From the NCBI GenBank assembly GCA_034440635.1, contig JAOTON010001142.1, forward strand, positions 412,501-476,500: a DNA stretch of 64,000 bases. The letters run 5' to 3'. This DNA comes from Lepas anatifera. Taxonomy: Eukaryota; Arthropoda; Thecostraca; Lepadidae. The notes beneath the pieces are model-generated. The model saw nothing but the letters and a program-made list of their open reading frames with translations, had not been told where the DNA came from and did no database searches. How positions within the stretch are numbered: the first letter of the stretch is position 1; every line of letters starts with the position of its first letter. This document shows, piece after piece, positions 56,349 to 64,000 of this stretch. The position numbers and the translations under genes are program-made.

Positions 56349-56466
56349 TTTATATGTTTAAAACAAGATGCAATGATATCTTGTTTGCTTTCATTGTGAG
56401 CTTGTGATATTTTATTTGTACCCTTTATTGGTCCCATCTGTTCCTGCTGTGAAAATGTCTTCTAAT
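54346..56466. other. No gene recognised
   Basis: AT-rich non-coding sequence with a (TA)n microsatellite at 56309-56342. The open frames at 54287-54721 and 55584-55814 show no conserved motif. Confidence 0.45.
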
Positions 56467-56470
56467 TTAA

Positions 56471-57498
56471 CCCGCGCCCCACCGGGGTCCGGGCGCCACC
56501 TTCGCCCCACCGAGGGGGCCATCGATGGCCCCCCTCTAACTCCGAAAATATGGGCGTTAGCGCAAATCTGCAAAGTGCAATAGAAAGCTCGCGTGAATTC
56601 AGTAAGAAATTACTTCGCATGTTTTAGTGCTCAGGTCAATGGTTTTACCTCCAGAGGTCAAATTAGGTCAAGATCGGCTATTTTCACTCAAATATGCAAT
56701 GATTGAGCAAACTGGGCATAACTCTTATGTCATTAGAGCTATTGAGGCCTGGTAAAGTACATTTGATAGCAAATTGCCAGTACTTTTTCCGCTATGTGGA
56801 ACGTAAAGACCTCCCGCCAGTGGTTTGACCTCCAGAGGTCACCTCGTGACCTAATATGACCTGAGGTCAAGAAAGGTCAGAAAGTAACCTTGCCGTATAT
56901 CAAATGAAAGCCAGTGACGAGACAAACACGATGGTGTTTGTTTCACCGCTCTAGCTCAATTAGGTCAAAAGTTATTGTCAAAATACTGTTTTTGACCTAT
57001 GGTGACCTTGGATGACCTTGGAAAAGTCAAAGGGCAAATATGACCCCTGGGATCCGTGAAAGGGTGTCCAAAAACGTTGTTCTGAGCAGTCTGAGTATTT
57101 GCAATCATTTATGTGGCTTTTATATCATGAAATAGCTTTTCCCCATGCTTTTCCAATGGGAGAGGTCGCCTCGTGACCTGACCTCAGGGCACGAAATCGA
57201 AAAATCCCGGATATACACCTTGTAGACCCTGGAGGGGTCATGAAGTGTAGGAAGTTTCAAATTGATCGACTTTGAAATGTAGCTCTTACAGAGCTCTAAA
57301 GGTGAAGTGAGGTGACCTTGGTTGACCTCGTCTGGTGACCTGACCTTGGGTGACCCGGGGTTAAAAATTTCAGGGATGATGGGAAAATGATGCAGTGAGA
57401 GGTAGAGCCCTCAACCGCGGTGCTGCGCCTCGTCGTTTTTCTGCTATCCCGGAAAAACCTTAGGGGGGCCATCGATGGCCCCCCCGGTGGGGCGAGGG
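56471..57498. mobile_element. piggyBac-like MITE, GGTCA-rich
   Basis: The element runs from CCC to GGG and is flanked by TTAA on both sides (56467-56470, 57499-57502), the target used by piggyBac transposons. The right end reverse-complements to CCCTCGCCCCACCGGGGGGG and the left end starts CCCGCGCCCCACCGGGGTCC. Both ends carry the perfect palindrome GGGGGCCATCGATGGCCCCC (about 56514-56533 and 57464-57483). The interior has no coding frame but many AGGTCA/TGACCT words. It is non-autonomous. Confidence 0.8.
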
Positions 57499-57502
57499 TT
57501 AA

Positions 57503-57745
57503 GAAGGGGCTACCCCAGAAAGCTGAATGCAAAACAGAAATAATCAGGTGCTGCCCCTCGACAGTGAGTGACTATCGCCATTTACGCCTGCTGCTGGAAG
57601 ACAAGCTTCAGAGGACGAGCAATGGAATCCTAGAGTTGGCAGAGTACCACAGCCAGCAGTTTTCTGCATTGAACACGAACCTGTCTGAGTGCACCTCGGT
57701 CGTCTACCTGTGTGCCCGCAGTATACGTTCATGTGTGTGCGTAAG
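57503..57745 (+). other. Possible orphan exon
   Basis: From about 57550 a frame reads VSDYRHLRLLLEDKLQRTS, then LELAEYHSQQFSALNTNLSE, and stops at a GTGTGTGC|GTAAGT donor-like site (57738). The helical, Leu-rich character resembles the C-terminal part of Myb/SANT-type transposon proteins, but the upstream acceptor is weak. I cannot assign it. Confidence 0.25.
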
Positions 57746-60700
57746 TGGTATTTATCGCCGTATATCAAGGCACATCCTCTGAGGACCTCAGTAAAACATA
57801 CCATTAAAAGTACTTTTTAGCTTCAAGGTAAAAAAACACGTAATGCAACAGGTCTTTATAGTAAAAAATCAAGTGGTCAGATTTTGTTGGTGGTCGTAAG
57901 TGTGAAAGTCGGCGAAAATGATAAGTGACTACTTTGGGCTCACACTATTGCGGTGAAAATTTTATCAAATCGTGTAGCACTTATTGTGGACAGATGCAAA
58001 ATCTGTTATGCTTTTGATGTACGCTCAGTATTTGGTTCGCTCCCACCCTTCTTAGGACTGGAACTAGAAGCCGCATACCCACTGGTGGGTACAGGGAAAA
58101 ATTTACTTTCCTCCCAAACTCTGCGATTTTCGCCGATCTTTAAAACATTTTTATTCACGATTTTGAACCCTGTCTTCCCCCCACCACAAAAAAACATTGG
58201 CCTGGATCCATCACTGACGTACTGAGTTATATCCGCTAGTTCACGTTGCACTCGGAAGATTGCTCTTTGGGGACTCGCAGACCTGATTGTTGCACGCGTT
58301 TCTCACCTGCCGAGGGTTATCACTCGCTTTTAAATGTTTTTGTGAGTCTGAATATAAGCCTCATTGATCAACTGATATCTGTTGGTTTTCAAAAGTAGAT
58401 GAATCTTGCATTGCGTAGCCGAGGAGCATGATTATAAATTGGTAAGATGTTTCATGGCTTTGCCTCTCGAATTCCTGATTAATGGAGCCTGTGATCACAC
58501 TGTGATCACATATTCGGGCACAGCCCCTCGTCAGAATCCTCATAATACAATAAGCGAAAACTTGTGGGCAGTGTCTGGATGTGGGCGCTCGTCTGGGAAC
58601 GGGGGGCTGTGCCGGTGGGTGCACTGGTGAGGGTAGTGTACAGACCCTCACCCTCGCACCCTGCGGGGCGGTCGTGTGTTCCCCGCTGAGCGCCTGATAC
58701 TCGCCGACGCTCCTGGGGGAGCTTCCTGCTCATCGCTGACCTAACTATGCATTGAGTTTTAACGTCGAAGAGTGTAAACTATGAATAAATGCCTCCGCCA
58801 CCGAGGTGGGGGAAACCGGAAAAAAGTGTGACCAAGGCTTGAAATTTAGATCTGATATGGAACTCGGTTGCTGAAATAATGTAGTTCAGTACTGGAATAT
58901 TCGAATATTGGAACTCGATTCGAGGATATCCTAGCACTCTGACTAAACATTTATGTGTTCACCTATTATATTATGAGAATTGTGGTGAAGGGATGTACCT
59001 GAATATTTATCAGTGTATTACCCCATTTTGCAACCATGATTCGAGGAGGCTGGTCATGAAACATCTTGTCAACGTAGATAATCTAATAAACAATCTAATA
59101 AAAATAACGGTTAATATACTATTTTATATAATAATATGATGTTATATGAAGTGCTTCTGCGACTATTATGAGAAAGGACCGTTTCCAAACTCCGAAGTAT
59201 TAAAAATAAAAGCTTATCATTTTCATAAACAAATGTCATTCAAGATGCCAGCAGCTTGCTTGTCTTAAAGCCGCAATGCGTGTTCTTAGGTTTAGGCTCC
59301 GTCACTACCAATGTTAAGATTAATTGTAGAATCCTTTTTATTTAATACGAACTGTTCCAGGCTAGAATTTTCAGGTATATTTTCTTGATGCACCCGGATC
59401 AGAAACTAACTCAACTTGAAGTCAAAAAGGATGTATTCTTAAATCTTGTATATCTATATACAAAAATTGAACTAGCTACCACCACGGACAGAGAAGTGAG
59501 GTGGTCAGTCCATCTCCAACCTGCAGCACACAACAAACGTTCCCCCTGAAACAAAAAGTGATCAGGTTTGGGGTCGTGGTGCGTTCCACACTTGGTGGCT
59601 GCACATATTTTTTGTTAGTTCATCCAAGGATCGTGGTGACTGCTCTTTGGTTCCCCAGTTCTGACGCGTATCAAGAGTTATTCTTCCTTATCACATTCAG
59701 CTATTCTCCGGTTCTCTAGACTACGTGTCAGAGCCGCATGACGAAATCCATGGAGCGAAGCGCATTGAGATTTCTCAAGCGGCTCTATTCTGGCCGCTCA
59801 GACGGGTCTCGTCGTGGTCTGTTGTTGTTGTTGGCGTCTGTCAGTCCTGAGAATTGATGTCAGAGCTCTGGAATTTTGTAGGGTGATAGCCCTTCTGCTC
59901 CAGACACCCAAACTGAAGCCCCGAGTCGAAATCCAAAATAGTTTTTGAGAAATTTCGGCTCAAACTTTTTCTGTTTTATATTTTTCTAATTTTTACTTCT
60001 TAACCTACGAACTTGAAACTTATGTCCTTTTCGAAAGATAAGAAGGGCCAGCTAGGGAAAACGAATTGAGCTGATCCGACAATATTTATTGCGCGAAAAC
60101 GCGGCATTTCTCACGCGAGCAAAAAACCTGCTAAAAGTTGATGGCCGACTTGGGCGCTCGAAATGTCAGAAGACAGGTCTCAGTTAGCTGAAAGGCAGTT
60201 ACCTAGGGGTAGCTAGGCAAATTTTGTAGTGCTTAGGCATAGTTTTGAGTGCAAAACGTAAAATTTTGACCTACTTTTTACAGTTCTTCCGGAAGACTGA
60301 ATTTTTGGTTCATTTCATTTCAACGTTAATATCTCACAATCTAATTGACCGATTTAAGTTTTCATTTCAAATAATGAAAGAACATTGCTTCCGCCTGATA
60401 ATATTTGGAGATGGAAATTGTGAATGTGAAATTCTTTGTTTTATAGGCATAAATAGAAATTGCGTCAAAAAACTTTTTTATTTGCATCTTCCTGGTTCCA
60501 AGCTCATGTCACTCACAAACTTAGAACTGACATGGCTGAATAGGAAAGTTACTTGCGGTCATTTCGCTCACTTATACTACCCACCTATCTCTAATGGCTT
60601 CCGAGTAATTAGTCCAAAATGTATTACAAGATGCTAAATTTCTCGGACCACCTTTGCTTCTCACCATGGTTTGAAGTCCTTAAAATGGATGGAAGTGGAA

Positions 60701-60920
60701 GAAATTTGGCATGAAGCTAGCTTACGATCCTAGCTCGACGATACAAGTAATTTCAGCCCAAAAGAATGTTTGGTTCGTCTTCTAGAAGCACCTTTATATC
60801 GTGCCTTTTCGGGACAAGCACAGCACCCGGCGCCAGCGGCCCGGCATATTCGGCGGAGTTGTACTAGCCAGTGACCTCCTGACGGGTCACAGCTGTTCAG
60901 CTAGTGGGAGGATGAGTAGT
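57746..60920. other. No gene recognised
   Basis: AT-rich non-coding sequence. The 130-codon frame at 60245-60637 has no motif that I recognise and no splice or start support. Confidence 0.4.
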
Positions 60921-60995
60921 GTGGCACGGTGGTCTAGTGGTTAGAGGCCCTGTCTCTTGATCAGGTAGGTCCGGTTCGAATCCGGGGGTGACCAC
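60921..60995 (+). tRNA. tRNA-like gene, anticodon CTT if read as tRNA
   Basis: The 75-nt unit has acceptor strands GTGGCAC and GTGACCAC (pairing with one bulge), an A box TGGTCTAGTGGTTAGAGG, an anticodon arm CCTGT-CTCTTGA-TCAGG with one mismatch and a B box GGTTCGAATCC. The loop would give anticodon CTT (Lys), but the D-arm is of the Glu/Asp kind, so a tRNA-derived SINE head or pseudogene is at least as likely. No T-run terminator follows at once. Confidence 0.45.
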
Positions 60996-61195
60996 GTACT
61001 CTTTATTGGTTATTTCAAAGAAAAGAATGATAAAACTGACTTGCAGGCTTATGAAGAGATACATTAAGAACGAAATATGGTTTGCTTTCGGCACATTGTC
61101 ATGCGGCTCTCCTGCGCCGGTGGGGCGTTAGCCCAGGCCGCAGGCCGAGGTTTTATATTCTCCGGGGACCAGAGGATTAAAATTATGTCAAATAT

Positions 61196-61600
61196 TTAGA
61201 TGTCGACGGACACATTAATCTGATTGATTGATTGAGTGTTCCGGCCATACGGGGGAGGGCGCCCTTGTAGGCGCCCCAACCGCCGCAGGAACATCGCCAG
61301 CCGTTGCGGGTCCGCCAGCGCCTCCCGGATGGGCGGGTCGTCCCGTCGAAATATGTCCCAGCGCAGGTCAGTGCACGCAGGGCACTGGGTCAGAAGCTGG
61401 TGGAGGGCCTCGTCCTCTCCGTCGTCGCATTCCCGGCACGTGGCTTCCGGGTCCAGGCCGATCCTCTTTCGGTAGCTGCACAGGAGAAAGGAGTGGCCAG
61501 TGCGCAGGCCCCCGCCTCCACACTCTCCTGCCGTGAAAGGCCCAGACGGTCTTTTAGGGTGGTCCGTCCTGGGACACCGCCACATTTAATCTCGAACACG
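61196..61600 (-). mobile_element. LINE 3' fragment (I/R1/Jockey-type C-terminus)
   Basis: The - strand frame reads RTGHSFLLCSYRKRIGLD, then CRECDDGEDEALHQLLTQC, the zinc-like C-terminal motif that follows RNase H in such LINEs. The stop is followed by the tail ATCAATCAATCAG (on the - strand; 61219-61235 on +). The rest of the element is missing: an extreme 5' truncation. Confidence 0.7.
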
Positions 61601-61659
61601 TTTTATCTCGTACGGATTAAGGTTTTATCTCCTTGTTTTACCAGATAAACACGCGCATT

Positions 61660-61930
61660 GACGGGGCTCTGAGCCACCTTCGCTTCGACGGGGGGCGGGT
61701 ACCCTCCCTCCTAAAATCTCGAGAACCACACACTATGTAGTGAAAAAGTGGTAAACGGCGTTTGGTAGCCCATACGCTTCTCCATCGAAATATTTTAACC
61801 ATTTTGTCAGATCACTTCAATCGGATGAGTTCACTTTGTTCCGACTTATGCTATCTTAAACTTTTTTAAGGTCAGGTCACTTGACCTGTACTGGTTACCT
61901 GACCTGAGATGACCTAACCTTAAAATTTGA
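61660..61930. repeat. GGTCA-rich fragment related to piggyBac-like MITE
   Basis: GAGCCACCTTCGCTTCGACG at about 61672 resembles GCGCCACCTTCGCCCCACCG of the MITE left end (56493). AGGTCAGGTCACTTGACCTG and TTACCTGACCTGAGATGACC follow at 61869-61917. It is a decayed or internally deleted relative. Confidence 0.45.
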
Positions 61931-61931
61931 C

Positions 61932-62210
61932 GAAAGTTGTATTGTATTGTATTGTATTATTTACGAACACTTCCACACATACGGTGGCTTTTCAAGCGCC
62001 GTCGTAATGAACGTGAAGTGATGAAGACTATGAAAGGAGACGGTAAGGATTAGGATGGATGAGGTTAAAGGAAGGTGGGATACTACCTGGAGGGGTCGCT
62101 GCTGCCCAAGGCGCATGCGCTCGCTGCCTCCAGGCAGTTTAAGGATAACGAGGAGGATAAGGATAGGATTGCTGTTCCACACACGCACACATACATAAAT
62201 TGATAACACA
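61932..62210 (-). mobile_element. Retroposon 3' end with AATAC tail
   Basis: On the - strand the segment ends in tandem AATAC repeats (ATTGTATTGTATTGTATT at 61937-61957 on +), the tail type of target-primed elements. About 250 bp of non-coding 3' sequence precede it. LINE or SINE cannot be decided. Confidence 0.5.
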
Positions 62211-62583
62211 AAAATAAACTGAAGAAGATGAAGATGAAATCGGCGGTGTTCGGCATCGTATTCTTTTTGGTTTCGTAGACGTCACTGTCTGTTTCCAGTT
62301 CAGCATTTTATTTTCTTGAACTTCATATTCGTACTTGGCAAATTGATCCCACCGCACTTCGCTATGTCATCGATTTCCATGTTTCCTGTTGTATATTTCC
62401 TCACTCCTGGATTTTTAATGACTTGTATTAGTCCTGATATTTATTGAGTTGTGATTAGGCAATTCTTGCACTTGTCTTTTGAAGTATATGCAGTAAACAT
62501 GCAGACATTGCAACTTCTTCTCATGTTCGTTATATATGTATTTGGTTTATTTGACAACCATCCAAATTAGGAGTAACTCGGAC

Positions 62584-62660
62584 CATAGGCGTAGGAACCG
62601 GGGGGGGCCAGGGGGGCCACTGGCCCCCCCACTTTTCTGGGATGGGCCCCTGCAACGGAG
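62584..62660. repeat. Terminal fragment of GCGTAGGAAC-family element
   Basis: ATAGGCGTAGGAACCGGGGG followed by GGCCACTGGCCCCCCC is the same type of end as at 608 and 24501. The other end is not recognised. Confidence 0.4.
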
Positions 62661-64000
62661 ATAAGAATATCAACAACTGTAATATCAAGCAAGAAACTCA
62701 AACTGGCCCGATAGCTTGCCCCGGAACCCCATTAAACTTACCTGTGCCCCTAAACTAAGTTGAGGTCCTATGAGTTGATTTTAAGGTCCCCTAAGCTTCT
62801 CGGGGCCCTTGAACTGGCCTCTGATGCCATACGAGCTAATCTGGGCCCTTTGAGCTGAACTGAGCGCCCCTGAGATGGTTTGGGCAGCATGAAATTGCCT
62901 AAAGTGAGCTAGGAGCCGTAACCTTAAACAGGGCCCCGTGAGTTGGCCAGAACCTATATCCACCGACCTGGGGGCCCCTGAGCTGAGCTGGGACCGTAAA
63001 GTTAATATTGTCCCTTGAGCTAATCTGGATCCCCTGTGATGCACAGAAGACCATAAACTTATATGAGACCCCTGTACAGGAATAGGGCCCCTGCTCTGAA
63101 ATTGGTTTATAAGCTTTAATTGAAACCCTGAACTGTTCTGAAACCCCAAATATGCCGACAAGGGGCCCCTGGATGATCCGGGCCCTTAAGCTTATCTGGT
63201 CATCAGAGCTAATATGGGCCTCTGTGCTGAACTGAGGGCCCCTGAGATGGTCTGGGACCCCTATAAGGCTTTACAGCCACTGACGGGGCGGCCGAGAGCT
63301 TGAATGGGCCCCTTGAGATGTTCTGGCAGTCGTGTAGCCAGGGGAGGGGGTCTCAGGGGTCCGCGGGCTCCCTTGGGCTGACCTTATGCACTAAAAACAC
63401 AAAAATTGATTTCAGGGGCCCCTGAGCTTGGTCTCGGGGAGGGAGGCCTCCCGAGGTTGGTCTCAGAAGGCCCCCCGATAATCGGTATCGAGGGCTCCAG
63501 AGTACCGAATATTGATCTTGGGGACCCCTGTGCTCAGTCCCAGGGGGTCCCGAGCTTGGCCTCAGGGCCCCCGAGCTTGGTCTCAGGGCCCCTCCCCCGA
63601 GCTCGGTCTCACGGGTCTTTCGATCTTGGTCTCACGGGCCTTTCGATTTTGGTCTCAGGGGCCCCGAGCTTTGTCTCAGGGGCCCCGAGCTTGGTGTCTG
63701 GGGGCCCTCCGAGCTTGGTCTCAGGGAGCTCCCGAGCTTAATCTCAGGGGGCCCTTCGAGTTTGGAATCAGGGCCCCCGAGCTTAGTCTCAGGGGCCCCC
63801 GAGCTTGGTGTCAGGGAACCCTCCGAGCTTGGTCTCAGGTAACCCCGAGCTTTGTCTCAGGGCCCCCGAGCTTGGTCTCAGGGGACCCCCGAGCTTGGTC
63901 TCAGGGAGCTCCCGAGCTTGGTCTCAGGGGGCCCTTCGAGTTTGGTCTCAGGGCCTCCGAGCTTGGTCTCAGGGGCCCCCGAGCTTGGTGTCAGGGAGCC
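62661..64000 (+). repeat. Minisatellite, block 2, running off the window
   Basis: The first part (to about 63390) consists of highly diverged GGGCCCCTGAGCTGA-like units. From 63410 the units become regular, 20-26 bp on GAGCTTGGTCTCAGGGGCCCC, and similarity rises towards the right edge. The block is the reverse complement of the array at 43200-43740. The open frames through it are repeats of Ser/Leu/Gly/Pro and are not genes. Confidence 0.8.

Noticed and set aside
60245..60637. 130-codon frame
   Set aside because: AT-rich, Phe/Ile/Leu-rich translation with no motif and no splice or promoter support.
63406..63741. Gly/Ser/Pro-rich secreted repeat protein
   Set aside because: It is the translation of the minisatellite; unit length varies and is not kept to multiples of three.

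Overview
This is a transposon-dominated stretch of an animal nuclear genome, most likely an invertebrate and plausibly an arthropod. I infer this from spliced genes with GT-AG introns, several classes of eukaryotic transposons, tRNA-derived pol III elements, TTAGG-like tracts and the absence of any bacterial gene organisation. I cannot name the species.

0-9 kb: a decayed THAP plus DDE transposase of the PIF/Harbinger-related ISL2EU type (+ strand, about 982-3535, with a LINE endonuclease relic in its intron) faces a convergent two-exon gene (- strand, 8355-4551) that joins a SWIM zinc finger to a YqaJ nuclease across a phase-matched intron. Together they look like one two-gene transposon. A 271-bp hAT-type MITE with a perfect 8-bp target duplication sits in the SWIM-YqaJ intron. 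Two tRNA-like sequences follow at 8.7-8.9 kb.

9.3-18.6 kb: two copies (a third, inverted, at 52.7-54.3 kb) of a 1.64-kb repeat carrying a THAP-domain exon. A CR1-like LINE lies between them on the - strand (about 16905-11931), with PHD-finger ORF1, endonuclease/RT ORF2 and a 637-bp tandem duplication at its 5' end.

18.6-24 kb: mostly non-coding, with one convincing terminal exon of an unrecognised gene (21889-22064) followed by a tRNA-derived SINE.

24.2-40.6 kb: the best story of the window. A multi-exon gene with a C2H2-like first exon and a body resembling hAT-derived KIAA1586/ZNF862-like proteins is split by two insertions in the same coding exon: a 5'-truncated RNase H-bearing LINE (10-bp target duplication) and a complete BEL/Pao LTR retrotransposon (623-bp LTRs, 5-bp duplication). 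Removing each insertion on paper rejoins the frame exactly. A MITE sits in the first intron.

41-52.7 kb: no recognisable genes; a G-run and CpG-rich stretch, a minisatellite at 43.2-43.7 kb, a 161-bp higher-order satellite at 50.1-50.95 kb.

54.3-64 kb: a 1.03-kb piggyBac-like MITE rich in AGGTCA half-sites, LINE 3' ends, a tRNA-like gene and, at the right edge, a long minisatellite that is the reverse complement of the one at 43 kb.

All family calls come from reading motifs; no database search was made.
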